Positions 5,385 through 12,996 of a DNA stretch of 20,466 bases are shown here, in pieces. The notes beneath the pieces were generated by a model. It saw only the letters and a list, made by a program, of their open reading frames with translations, was not told the origin of the DNA and searched no databases. Made by a program: the position numbers and the translations under genes. The stretch lies in IMG/VR virus record IMGVR_UViG_3300005664_002601, positions 1 through 20,466 of that record; one strand, 5' to 3'. Each line of letters begins with the position of its first letter. The first letter of the stretch is position 1. This DNA is from a virus.

Positions 5385-6194
5385 ATGACGCAAGAAATAA
5401 TAAAAACTAATCAAGTACAAATAATCGATGAGCAAAAGCAGACAAAACTATCCCCGATCATGGATATATTAGTGAGTAGGCGCAAACAGATATATTCACT
5501 CGTGCCAGATAAAAAAATGGTAGATAGGATGCTCAGGGTGATCGCTATGGAGATTAAAAAAAATCCTAACCTCATGAACTGTAAACCTGAATCGGTATGG
5601 GGAAGCGTCTTAAATGCCGCCCAATTGGGGCTTGAGGTGGGAGGGACACGCGGGCTTTGCTATTTAATTCCATACAAAGATCAATGCCAATTTATTTTAG
5701 GATATCGAGGGATGTTAGATCTAATAGGGAGAGCAAATATATTGTCAAATATCCCCATCCCAAGAATAGTCTACAAAAATGACATTTTTAAATTGCAATA
5801 TGGAGATAGCCCAAGATTAACACATTTACCAGCGGATGATGATCGGGGAGAAATTAAAGGCGCATATGTGGTTTTTGAGCTTAAAACAGGCGGCAAAGCA
5901 TTTGATTACATGTCGATCGAAGAGATATATCAAATACGCGACAAGTCTCCAGGGTATGCGTCCAGTAAATCAGCTTGGCATACTGACCCAACTGCCATGA
6001 TTTTAAAATGTCCTATTAGGCGCATATTTAAGTACATCCCGACTAATCCGATGTTACAACATGCTATAGGATTGGATGAGGCTGCAGATTATGGGGGGCA
6101 AAATAACGCAGATGTCCTCGAAGATTTAGGGGGTATTGAATCAGTCGATCAAAAAAACAAATCCAGCAAATTGTCTGAGGAATTAGTTATATGA
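5385..6194 (+). CDS. recT: RecT-family single-strand annealing protein
   Basis: The 269-residue protein matches RecT. It has the early segment with P-E-S-V-W-G-S-V-L-N-A-A-Q-L-G-L-E (about 69-85), then L-C-Y-L-I-P-Y, Q-F-I-L-G-Y-R-G-M-L-D-L (about 103-114), and W-H-T-D-P-x-A-M-I-L-K-C-P-I-R-R near 203-218. The family usually has 250-300 residues. RecT coats single strands left by the exonuclease and anneals homologous DNA, used for phage recombination and circularisation. It follows the exonuclease gene by 90 bp, a gap holding only a weak CGGTAA/TTACCG inverted repeat. The ribosome binding site is weak (GAGAG). The acidic, Ser- and Lys-rich C-terminus of about 30 residues is typical of the family. 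Confidence 0.92.
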   Translation: MTQEIIKTNQVQIIDEQKQTKLSPIMDILVSRRKQIYSLVPDKKMVDRMLRVIAMEIKKNPNLMNCKPESVWGSVLNAAQLGLEVGGTRGLCYLIPYKDQCQFILGYRGMLDLIGRANILSNIPIPRIVYKNDIFKLQYGDSPRLTHLPADDDRGEIKGAYVVFELKTGGKAFDYMSIEEIYQIRDKSPGYASSKSAWHTDPTAMILKCPIRRIFKYIPTNPMLQHAIGLDEAADYGGQNNADVLEDLGGIESVDQKNKSSKLSEELVI

Positions 6195-6237
6195 ACATAC
6201 AGACATACATGACTATCTAAAATTGAAGGAAGAATAA

Positions 6238-6579
6238 ATGAATCTTGAAGATTACAAAAACACTGTAGAGACTTTTGGGATATTAATATCCAAAAACCAA
6301 ATTAATACAACAGATAAACCGTTAAGTAAATTATCAACGATATATAAAAATGATTTGTTGCTGGCATTTTTTGAAGATGAAGAAATTAGTAAAACTCTGA
6401 TTTCGTATTTTGGCTTTTCCCATGTACATCCTAATATACAGCGTTGTGTATTACTTGGGTATAAGCCCAGTTCGCCAGAATATCCTGGCACTCCGGAAGA
6501 AATCTGGGAAGAGTTTTATGGTGATATAGATGATATTTTCCAAGATTATTGTGAAATATTATCTGATCCTAATAAATAA
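6238..6579 (+). CDS. Hypothetical early phage protein
   Basis: The 113-residue acidic protein is not recognised. It starts behind GAAGGAAG and lies 43 bp after recT in the same operon. It contains a short L-L-L-A-F-F-E-D-E-E segment at about 40-50, a Pro-rich stretch (K-P-S-S-P-E-Y-P-G-T-P) at about 76-86 and a strongly acidic C-terminus with E-E-F-Y-G-D-I-D-D-I. No signal peptide or membrane helix is seen. The small size, strong acidity and position after a recombination pair resemble lambda Gam-type or anti-defence inhibitors, some of which mimic DNA. That is only a contextual guess. Confidence 0.6.
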   Translation: MNLEDYKNTVETFGILISKNQINTTDKPLSKLSTIYKNDLLLAFFEDEEISKTLISYFGFSHVHPNIQRCVLLGYKPSSPEYPGTPEEIWEEFYGDIDDIFQDYCEILSDPNK

Positions 6580-6606
6580 AATTAAACACACACATAGGGG
6601 AACAAA

Positions 6607-6972
6607 ATGGAAAACACCGAAATAAACACAGCCATATTAGATATGTCTTTTAAAAAAAATACCAGTTTAAAAAATTATCTAATTAATATGGAGCATATTA
6701 ATGATGATATGCTAAACATATATGCTAAGGGGTACACTGATTCGATCATGTCCTCGATTTTTTTGCTCAAATTAACAAATGCAATCATGGAATCATCCTA
6801 TATAGATGATATTTTAAATCTGTCAGATGATCTAAAAATAAAAGAAATCTACGATAAATCATGCGGGGAATTTCAAAAATCAAATGTCCTATTAGTCTAT
6901 ATAAACGGATACTTAAAAGGCACTGAAGAAACAAAAAAATATTACCAAGGGGGCGGAAATAATGAAAAATAA
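6607..6972 (+). CDS. Hypothetical early phage protein
   Basis: The 121-residue protein is not recognised. It starts behind AGGGG and its last 11 bases overlap the next gene. The sequence looks mainly helical, with repeated Ile, Leu, Asn and Asp, for example M-L-N-I-Y-A-K-G-Y-T-D-S-I-M-S-S-I-F-L-L-K-L, and a second Tyr-Ile-Asn-Gly-Tyr motif near 97-101. Both helical parts contain a G-Y pair after a helix, which may reflect two related halves, but this is weak. The C-terminus is Gly-rich (Q-G-G-G-N-N). It is cytoplasmic by composition and belongs to the same operon. Confidence 0.6.
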   Translation: MENTEINTAILDMSFKKNTSLKNYLINMEHINDDMLNIYAKGYTDSIMSSIFLLKLTNAIMESSYIDDILNLSDDLKIKEIYDKSCGEFQKSNVLLVYINGYLKGTEETKKYYQGGGNNEK

Positions 6973-7708
6973 AGAACTCTGTGCTTTTAACGGAGATGTA
7001 AATATAAAAAACAATATATTAATCCAACTCAAAAATCATTATGACAATAAACAAATAATAAAGTCACGTGGATTTGACAATGAAAAAGGAGGTGGTGCAA
7101 TCGAATGTATTATACATGAGGAAGCATATTATAAATTGCAGACTAATCTTGGCATTCCATTAACATTAGGATATGTTATTAATAATATATACCATGGATT
7201 ACAAGATAAATATTTATCTCAAAACCTACCATTTAAATTTATTGAGTCAATTTGTGTTGGCGCAGATTTAACGCTTGTTTGGCCAAAATTTGCGCTATGG
7301 TTAATCAAAGATGAAAAATATGGATTTTCTAAATTTTTTAAATCATCCAGGAAAAAAAATGATTTAATAACCTATGTGATAAATCTTTATGACCGGGTTA
7401 TTAAAAATGATAATATAAATAACGATGAATGGCAGCACATAAGTGATATGTGTTTTGAGCATGCTTCTAAGAGCGATGATTTTTTTTATAACCTATATTA
7501 TTTAACTTATGTGTATGCCTATCCTTATGCCGACAAAAAAATGTCATCCAATAAGCTGATCAGAGATTCCGACTTTGCCGCAGGTTATGTTTGGAGCCAT
7601 AGGATATCAGCTCTCCATAAAAAAAATGGGGAAATTATTAATTTAGATGATGTGTACAATCTCCAAATGTCTGAATTACTTAGGTTGATATCATTATCAA
7701 AAAATTAG
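6962..7708 (+). CDS. Hypothetical early phage protein, 248 residues
   Basis: No family is assigned. The ATG at 6962 follows GGGGGCGG and overlaps the upstream gene by 11 bp, suggesting coupled translation. Visible segments include K-G-G-G-A-I-E-C-I near 42-50, a helical stretch of Tyr, Ile and Gly around 67-80, a hydrophobic G-A-D-L-T-L-V-W-P-K-F-A-L-W-L-I at about 98-113, and a Tyr-rich stretch (F-F-Y-N-L-Y-Y-L-T-Y-V-Y-A-Y-P-Y) at about 173-188. No catalytic motif, signal peptide or clear membrane span is evident. It is the largest unknown gene in the early operon and may act on host or defence factors. Its codon use is as AT-rich as its neighbours. Confidence 0.65.
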   Translation: MKNKELCAFNGDVNIKNNILIQLKNHYDNKQIIKSRGFDNEKGGGAIECIIHEEAYYKLQTNLGIPLTLGYVINNIYHGLQDKYLSQNLPFKFIESICVGADLTLVWPKFALWLIKDEKYGFSKFFKSSRKKNDLITYVINLYDRVIKNDNINNDEWQHISDMCFEHASKSDDFFYNLYYLTYVYAYPYADKKMSSNKLIRDSDFAAGYVWSHRISALHKKNGEIINLDDVYNLQMSELLRLISLSKN

Positions 7709-7799
7709 ACCATGATATATATATATTTTATAATTATAAAGAAATTGTATCGTAGTCCGCAGTTTAATAAATAAATTTAAATTTAGAGGAAGCAATAAA

Positions 7800-7958
7800 A
7801 TGTCTTTAAAATATACCGTCGTAAATGAAGCTGAGCCAAATATATATCCATATGAATGCGATTCTGAAGATCAACTTATTAGATTTTTATTGCATCAATT
7901 AATTAAACTTGACAATGGTGCAAAATATAGAATATTTAGAAATGAGGAGATAGTTTAA
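7800..7958 (+). CDS. Small 52-residue hypothetical phage protein
   Basis: The frame starts at ATG 7800 behind AGAGGAAG and ends two bases before the next gene. The product begins MSLKYTVVNEAEPN, has an acidic Y-E-C-D-S-E-D-Q centre, a short helix (L-I-R-F-L-L-H-Q-L-I-K-L) and ends R-N-E-E-I-V. Its own last codons supply the GGAGA ribosome binding site for the downstream DUF5664 gene, which supports co-translation. The family is unknown. It has no membrane helix. The ribosome binding site, spacing and composition favour a real gene. Confidence 0.6.
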   Translation: MSLKYTVVNEAEPNIYPYECDSEDQLIRFLLHQLIKLDNGAKYRIFRNEEIV

Positions 7959-7960
7959 TC

Positions 7961-8371
7961 ATGAGTTATAAATTTTCTACAAAAGACTCTGGAGAAAGAG
8001 AAAAATATCAAAATGGCATGGTAAGAGATACCCAAAAAGATAAAGATAGATTCGATCTATGCGATAAAAGTATGTATTTAAGATGGGCGCAGCTTATGGC
8101 TAGGGGGGCTGAAAAATACGGCGATAATAATTGGCGCAACGCAGCAAGTAAAGAAGAACTCGATAGGTTTAAATCATCAGCAGAACGGCATTTCATGTAT
8201 TGGATAATGGGTATGGACGATGAAGATCATGCTGCCGCGACATGGTTTAACATAGTCGCGTATGAAGTGACAAAAGATAAAATAAATAAGCTTTATTTAG
8301 AATTAAAAGACAGGGAACGACAAGAAGATGAAATAAATCTCAGACCTATTGCGACTATAACAAATTATTAA
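7961..8371 (+). CDS. DUF5664-type protein, dATP/dGTP diphosphohydrolase-like
   Basis: The 136-residue protein matches the phage family DUF5664 (dATP/dGTP diphosphohydrolase N-terminal). It has R-F-D-L (30-33), a helix ending A-R-G-A-E-K-Y-G-D-N-N-W (47-58), then H-F-M-Y-W-I-M-G-M-D-D-E-D-H-A-A-A-T-W-F-N (77-97). The Glu of A-E-K-Y-G and the acidic D-D-E-D-H patch would bind metal and nucleotide. Related all-alpha pyrophosphohydrolases split deoxynucleoside triphosphates and adjust the phage nucleotide pool, and one relative, MazZ, serves phages with 2-aminoadenine DNA. No PurZ-type partner is visible here. It closes the plus-strand early operon, and its stop overlaps the stop of the convergent holin-like gene by three bases. 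Confidence 0.75.
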   Translation: MSYKFSTKDSGEREKYQNGMVRDTQKDKDRFDLCDKSMYLRWAQLMARGAEKYGDNNWRNAASKEELDRFKSSAERHFMYWIMGMDDEDHAAATWFNIVAYEVTKDKINKLYLELKDRERQEDEINLRPIATITNY

Positions 8372-8622
8372 TTTTTTTTGAAAGCATTACTAGCCTTATA
8401 TTTTTCAGGATCTGGTTTATCTGGTTCGTCTGAGAAAAATTGGGCGACTGTCTTAGAAATTGCTCCAATTATTAATATTGATAATGCTAACATAGGATAA
8501 TCATTAATAATTGATGCACCACTCAATATAGTGCATATAGCTAATATGCCAGTTGATATGTTTTTAATTTTAGATGGGGTGCTTTTTTTAAATTGTGATG
8601 CCCCAAATTTATACTTTTTCAT
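8368..8622 (-). CDS. Holin-like small membrane protein
   Basis: This 84-residue protein has two hydrophobic helices, about residues 22-40 and 44-64, with the short polar turn I-N-D-Y-P between them. The N-terminus is basic (M-K-K-Y-K) and the C-terminus charged (D-E-P-D-K-P-D-P-E-K-Y-K). That layout fits a class II-type holin, which opens the inner membrane for the endolysin. It starts with an ATGA overlap with the endolysin stop and a GGGAGG ribosome binding site, so the two are translated together. It is the last gene of the late minus-strand operon. No holin family motif is recognised, so the call rests on topology and position. Confidence 0.6.
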   Translation of the reverse strand: MKKYKFGASQFKKSTPSKIKNISTGILAICTILSGASIINDYPMLALSILIIGAISKTVAQFFSDEPDKPDPEKYKASNAFKKN

Positions 8623-9077
8623 ATAACCTCCCGGTTTATAAATAGCTCTATTTCGTTCAATCTTCTGTTTAGCAGCCCTTCGCTTTCGACTTTTACATTA
8701 TCTTTTGTAAAAAATCTCCATCTAGGTAATTCAGAACATGCTACTATATAAGGATTTTCACTAGCATTTAATCTTTTTCTTAATTCGCTAACTTGGAAAT
8801 TTGTCGCCCCAAGATTATATACAAAACTAACCAGCGCAGAAAATTGGTTGTCATTTAATTTAACGGTTAATAATTTCCGCACAGCAGCATCAGCTATTTT
8901 TAGGTCTGCCAGTAAAAAATCATCACATTCTTTTTGCGTATATCTTTTTTTTAGCTCTATGTCTTTCCCGGTGTGGCCATAGCCAACAGTTATTTTGCCG
9001 CCGATATCTCTGTAGGGGGTGAGTTTTAATCCTTCACATTTTTTTATTAATGCAATTCCAGCATCATTTAACTTCAT
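8619..9077 (-). CDS. Endolysin, GH24 lysozyme
   Basis: The 152-residue protein is a T4/lambda-type muramidase. Residues 14-36 read C-E-G-L, then Y-R-D, then T-V-G-Y-G-H-T. Glu15, Asp24 and Thr30 have the same spacing as Glu11, Asp20 and Thr26 of T4 lysozyme. The later segment N-D-N-Q-F-S-A-L-V-S-F-V-Y-N-L-G (75-90) and R-R-L-N-E-I-E-L-F at 137-145 are also typical of the family. It cuts peptidoglycan between N-acetylmuramic acid and N-acetylglucosamine at host lysis. No signal-arrest sequence is seen at the N-terminus, so export depends on the holin. Its ATG overlaps the end of the upstream coiled-coil gene by 14 bp. Confidence 0.93.
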   Translation of the reverse strand: MKLNDAGIALIKKCEGLKLTPYRDIGGKITVGYGHTGKDIELKKRYTQKECDDFLLADLKIADAAVRKLLTVKLNDNQFSALVSFVYNLGATNFQVSELRKRLNASENPYIVACSELPRWRFFTKDNVKVESEGLLNRRLNEIELFINREVI

Positions 9078-9687
9078 CTGGCAAATCCTCCTTTGTCAAT
9101 ATGCCATTGCGGATAAGGTATCTTTCTCGATCATATCTTTTTTTTTCTAATTCTTTTATTTGTTTTAATGTCTCAATTTCTTTTTCTGCTTCGATTTTTT
9201 TTAATGATTCAGTCCGTTCAAACTCACTATCTTGATAGTGTTCATACGACAATAAAATCCCAACAGTTCCTACTATCGCAGCACCAATAAATGATAATAT
9301 TTTAGGTATTTTACCCCATGTTTGATTAGCACCTTTTTCCAGATGCTCTCTTTCTTGCCGTTCTCTGTCTTTTAATTCAAGGGACGATATCCGCATTTCA
9401 TGGTTATGAGTGAGAGCTTCTAGCGTTTCTCGCTTAAAATCATTTTTTTGCAGATTAATTTCAAGGCTATGAACTCGCTTGATTATATCATCTAGCGTTT
9501 TATGTATTATGTCAGTCTGCGTAACGACTGTCGTGAGGGAAGTCGATATATGGTCTAAATTATTAATTGCCTTATCCCAGCTATTGGATAATGTTTCAAT
9601 TTTTAATTCGATTATTTCCGTTTTTCCGACCAAAAAAGAATAACGCTCAGTATGGTCATTCTCATGAGCGTTATTTAATGTTGACAT
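9064..9687 (-). CDS. Coiled-coil membrane protein of the lysis cassette
   Basis: The 207-residue protein has long predicted coiled coils at about 20-115 and 155-190 on either side of one membrane helix at about 130-148 (I-L-S-F-I-G-A-A-I-V-G-T-V-G-I-L-L-S-Y). The C-terminal part is very rich in Glu, Lys and Arg. It resembles the general form of membrane-anchored phage lysis accessory proteins such as XhlA-like or spanin-like proteins, but the membrane helix is internal and no lipobox partner is seen. It lies directly upstream of the endolysin with a 14-bp overlap. The first codons contain the second copy of the TAACGCTCA/TGAGCGTTA inverted repeat (9641-9673). Confidence 0.6.
   Translation of the reverse strand: MSTLNNAHENDHTERYSFLVGKTEIIELKIETLSNSWDKAINNLDHISTSLTTVVTQTDIIHKTLDDIIKRVHSLEINLQKNDFKRETLEALTHNHEMRISSLELKDRERQEREHLEKGANQTWGKIPKILSFIGAAIVGTVGILLSYEHYQDSEFERTESLKKIEAEKEIETLKQIKELEKKRYDRERYLIRNGILTKEDLPDEVK
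9639..9675. repeat. 11-bp inverted repeat matching the early-region operator
   Basis: AATAACGCTCA (9639-9649) and TGAGCGTTATT (9665-9675) are exact reverse complements with 15 bp between them. The core 9-mer pair is the same as at 3769-3836. Here the site lies inside the first codons of the coiled-coil membrane protein gene. Confidence 0.6.
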
Positions 9688-9689
9688 AT

Positions 9690-9848
9690 TTATTTCGGTT
9701 CGTGGTCTACAAAATCTACAGTAGCATCTACTATTTCTTTTAACGATCTCAAAATATCAATTGCAGGGATTGAATGTTTAGCAGCAATTTCTCCGAGTAC
9801 ATTCCCGATTACTGCAATTTGGTCTTCATTTATTTCAAATTTTTTCAT
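9690..9848 (-). CDS. Small 52-residue hypothetical protein
   Basis: The frame starts at ATG 9848-9846 and stops two bases before the start of the coiled-coil membrane gene. The product begins MKKFEINEDQIAVIGNVLGE, continues I-A-A-K-H-S-I-P-A-I-D-I-L-R-S-L-K-E-I-V and ends with an acidic V-D-H-E-P-K. It looks like a compact amphipathic helical protein of two helices joined at S-I-P. The family is unknown. Only a weak ribosome binding site is seen (GGAAAT), but the codon pattern and tight packing between co-directional genes support it. Confidence 0.6.
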   Translation of the reverse strand: MKKFEINEDQIAVIGNVLGEIAAKHSIPAIDILRSLKEIVDATVDFVDHEPK

Positions 9849-9861
9849 GATTTTTTATTTC

Positions 9862-10104
9862 CTATTGAGCTGGGGATATAATTTGAGAATAAGCATATTT
9901 ACCCCACGTTAACAATGCAGTATCCGGGTCAGTATAATTGGTTGCAGAAATTAATAAAAAGAAATCATTAGTTACAGTATTACGCCATTGCACAAAAAAA
10001 CGCTGCTCCATTAATTGAGCAAAGATAGTTGGCTCGCTTATCGTTGGGTCGCGATCACAAGTAAAAACAAACGCCGATGAGGTCGTTAAAAATGGGTCTG
10101 ACAT
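9862..10104 (-). CDS. Small hypothetical late protein, possibly virion-associated
   Basis: The 80-residue protein is not recognised. It has alternating hydrophobic and Thr or Ser residues (F-L-T-T-S-S-A-F-V-F-T) and several aromatic residues, for example R-F-F-V-Q-W-R and L-L-T-W-G-K-Y-A-Y. That suggests beta structure rather than a membrane span. It lies between the tail fibre gene (27 bp upstream) and the lysis cassette. It could be a small tail or fibre accessory protein. The ribosome binding site is AGGA. Confidence 0.5.
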   Translation of the reverse strand: MSDPFLTTSSAFVFTCDRDPTISEPTIFAQLMEQRFFVQWRNTVTNDFFLLISATNYTDPDTALLTWGKYAYSQIISPAQ

Positions 10105-10131
10105 ATATATATCCTATTTTTATGATTAAAA

Positions 10132-12987
10132 TTAAGAAACTAAAAATCCTGAAAAATTAGTAGAACCAATCCCTCCGGTTACTCTAACATTACTAGAAGT
10201 ATAGCCACCTACTACTATTTGTGGGAATACTGTATTACCTGCCGTTAATTTAACTAATAAACTCCCAGAAAAACCCAATAACCCACCAGAAGTAGGGACA
10301 CAAATAGATGGATTTACTGAGAATAAAGTATATGTCGTACTATTAGCAATTAAAGCTATTGTATATACATTATTATCTGGAACTAGAATACTATTCACAG
10401 TAACCGTTAATGTGAATTTATAATTGCCATTTACTGGTGCAGTAAATCTCCCGGTGGATGTTGAATAATTATTATTTTGATCAAAAGATATTCCATCACA
10501 AATAATATTATATACCGCACCAGCACCTGTTACCGATCCAGTCCCAGTTGATAAATAAGAACTAAAACAACAATTTTTAGGAAGGTTTAAATTCCCGGAC
10601 TGTTGCATATCATATACGACTGTATTAGTTGTTCCAGTAGCGTATATCCTCATATTAGTACTGCCGGCGCGCGTCCCGATATACCAATCTGCAGTCCCAC
10701 CGGTAAACAGTGCTAACTGCGCATAACCATTGGCGGAATCCCCCCGTCGTGCGTAAAACGAGCCTTCATTCGCAGTGCCGGTCAAGGTAGTGGTGGCGCT
10801 GATCACTGTGGCGGCTGACGCGCCTGTCGCGGTCAAGCTGCCGGTGGGGGTAAAGGTGAACGGAACCGAGGTGGAATTCAACTGGAAGGTAATGTTTTGT
10901 GAATTTGCTAACGTACCAATTGACCAATCTTCAACGCCACTGGTCCATAAGTGTAGTTGTGCATAACCGCCTGCTAGTGTCCCGCGATCTAAAACCACTG
11001 ATGCTTCATTTCCTCCCGTAACTGAGGTGGTTATTATCCTCCAACTTGCGGAAATTGCCGACGTGCTAAGTACCGCTATACCATTCCCCGGGTCATAGAA
11101 AAACCCAGAGTTAGTATATGGAGCAGCGAAAGCACCACCGCCAAGCATAATCTGATTACTGCCAAGAAAAGCCGTGCTGGCCATCGTAGTGGTGCTGTTA
11201 AAATAAGGGATCCCGCCAGATATCCCTGCACTTAATCCAGTCCCGCCGCGCGGCACGCTAAGTTGCCCTAGCCAGCCTGCTGTTACACTTGTAGCCTGTA
11301 ATAATGCAGTCGTTGGCGTGCCACCTAATGTTAAGCTCACGTTAGTATCATTAACCCGCGTTAATGCAGCACCAGTAATATCACTCCCGCTAATCGCTGA
11401 CCAAACAGGGGCGGCCGATACTGTCCCCGTCCCGGTTTGTGTCAAAAATCGTTTAACCGTTGTCGTATTGCCTGCTAGCTTGGACAACGTATTTGCGGCC
11501 GACGCATATAATGTGTCACCTAGTGTATAGGTACTGATATTAGTCCCACCATTGGTAATAGGGAGTACACTCACGCTTGTCAAATTTTTGCTGGCATCTG
11601 TAAATACTATTTGTGATGGCGTCAGTGAGGCAATATTTAAGACGCCGGTGCTGTTAAACGATGCGATTTTTGTCGAAAATCCGGTATAAAACGCGATCTC
11701 AGTCGTCGAGTTAGCACTAGTGCTAGTGGCTTGTAAAAATAGGCCATTACTGGTGGTTCTGGTGCTTGACCCGCCGACGCGGAGTTGGAAAATTGATGCG
11801 CCACCGTCGCCGCTTACCGGGTTACTGCCCATCACAATCGCACCGTAGTCATGGGAGCCAACTGTGCCATTAGACGCTAATCCGGCCAATAGCAGCCCAT
11901 CATTAGCAGGGGCAAATGATCGTTTGGACTGTAAGATTAATAAGGGAGTTATATTGCCTGCTCCGCCCCCACTAACATCTAGTGCAGTACCGTCATAGGT
12001 AAGATTAGCGTTAGTGGATGGCGCAACTGCTGCACCACCCCCAATAACTAATTGATTAGCACCAAGAACTGGGCTAGATGCTATTGTAGTAGTAGAGCTA
12101 TAATATGGGATGCCGCCAGATGTTCCTGAACTTAATCCAGTCCCACCACGCGTAACACTAAGTTGCCCTAGCCAACCGGCTGTGATACTAGTTGTTTGTA
12201 ATAATGCAGTGCTTGGCGTTCCACCTAAAGACAAAATAATATTAGTATCATTAACAGTAGTTAATGCGTTCCCAGTAATATCACCTGCGTTAATAGTAGA
12301 CCATACGGGAGGAGCTGATATTGTCCCAGTTCCAGTTTGACTAAGGTATTGTTTCCCCGCAGTCGTATTGCCGGACAGTTTTGCCAAGGTATTGGGGGCA
12401 GACGAATAGAGGGTATCGCCCAATGTATAGGTGTTGATATTAGTGCCACCATTAGTAGTAGGCAATATACCACTTACTTTGGTAGTTAAATCTACTGCGT
12501 TATTATTGATTTTGATAGTGGTAATTGCATTATTGGCAATAGTTAATATGCCAGTCCCCGTTATATTTGCATCGCCACTGATTGTGTTTGTAACCCAGGC
12601 AGCGCCTGATCCTATTAGTATATTTCCTGATATAGCAGACGTATTTCCAAGATTATTGCCATTAATTTTTGATACAGTCGGATTAGGATATGTCCCGGAT
12701 AAATCACCAGATGCGCTACCAGTAGGGGGATAACTTGCTGATTGAATAGCAACGATAGTAGGTAACCCGGATAAATTATCAGTTGTTCCACCGTCAATAG
12801 TTGCATAAATATGATTTGTTCCCTGCGCAATATTATCTGATGTAGTATTTTGCTGAGTATATAACAGTGTTTGGGTACGTGTTTCTTTTTTACTTGGTAA
12901 AAGTCCTGAACTATCAGATGTTTCCTGAATATCATTCCCAGATAATGTTACTATTGGGTCAAGTTCAACAATTTTTTTATTAGCCAT
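10132..12987 (-). CDS. Modular tail fibre with C1q-like C-terminal domain
   Basis: The 951-residue protein is rich in Gly, Thr, Ser and Asn and is organised in repeats. Residues 175-332 and 475-632 are homologous copies exactly 300 residues apart, each starting L-P-x-T-N-G-G-T-N and containing G-W-L-G-Q-L-S-V-x-R-G-G-T-G-L-S. A shorter pair, 660-705 and 740-785, shares G-Y-A-Q-L and D-W-x-I-G-T. Residues 806-951 form a C1q/TNF-like jelly roll: D-G-I-S-F-D, G-R-F-T-A-P-V-N-G-N-Y-K-F. C1q-like ends of phage fibres usually trimerise and bind the host surface. Its GC content is uneven: 39 of 60 bases are G or C at 10801-10860, far above the flanking structural genes, suggesting mosaic recombination. 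The N-terminus (MANKKIVELDP) probably attaches to the tail. Confidence 0.82.
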   Translation of the reverse strand: MANKKIVELDPIVTLSGNDIQETSDSSGLLPSKKETRTQTLLYTQQNTTSDNIAQGTNHIYATIDGGTTDNLSGLPTIVAIQSASYPPTGSASGDLSGTYPNPTVSKINGNNLGNTSAISGNILIGSGAAWVTNTISGDANITGTGILTIANNAITTIKINNNAVDLTTKVSGILPTTNGGTNINTYTLGDTLYSSAPNTLAKLSGNTTAGKQYLSQTGTGTISAPPVWSTINAGDITGNALTTVNDTNIILSLGGTPSTALLQTTSITAGWLGQLSVTRGGTGLSSGTSGGIPYYSSTTTIASSPVLGANQLVIGGGAAVAPSTNANLTYDGTALDVSGGGAGNITPLLILQSKRSFAPANDGLLLAGLASNGTVGSHDYGAIVMGSNPVSGDGGASIFQLRVGGSSTRTTSNGLFLQATSTSANSTTEIAFYTGFSTKIASFNSTGVLNIASLTPSQIVFTDASKNLTSVSVLPITNGGTNISTYTLGDTLYASAANTLSKLAGNTTTVKRFLTQTGTGTVSAAPVWSAISGSDITGAALTRVNDTNVSLTLGGTPTTALLQATSVTAGWLGQLSVPRGGTGLSAGISGGIPYFNSTTTMASTAFLGSNQIMLGGGAFAAPYTNSGFFYDPGNGIAVLSTSAISASWRIITTSVTGGNEASVVLDRGTLAGGYAQLHLWTSGVEDWSIGTLANSQNITFQLNSTSVPFTFTPTGSLTATGASAATVISATTTLTGTANEGSFYARRGDSANGYAQLALFTGGTADWYIGTRAGSTNMRIYATGTTNTVVYDMQQSGNLNLPKNCCFSSYLSTGTGSVTGAGAVYNIICDGISFDQNNNYSTSTGRFTAPVNGNYKFTLTVTVNSILVPDNNVYTIALIANSTTYTLFSVNPSICVPTSGGLLGFSGSLLVKLTAGNTVFPQIVVGGYTSSNVRVTGGIGSTNFSGFLVS
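11092..11565 (-). repeat. Tail-fibre internal duplication, copy 2
   Basis: This segment encodes residues 475-632 and is the homologue of 11992-12465, offset by 900 bp in DNA and exactly 300 residues in protein. Long runs are identical in protein, including G-W-L-G-Q-L-S-V. It has probably diverged since duplication or was imported from a related fibre. Confidence 0.75.
11992..12465 (-). repeat. Tail-fibre internal duplication, copy 1
   Basis: This segment encodes residues 175-332 of the fibre and pairs with the copy at 11092-11565. The two could recombine and delete or add one 300-residue module, changing fibre length. Confidence 0.75.
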
Positions 12988-12996
12988 TTTTTATAC

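Noticed and set aside
12110-12733. Plus-strand frames of 76 and 100 codons opposite the tail fibre
   Set aside because: They are antisense to a repetitive gene and their Pro/Val-rich sequence is the expected shadow of Gly/Thr-rich codons on the other strand.
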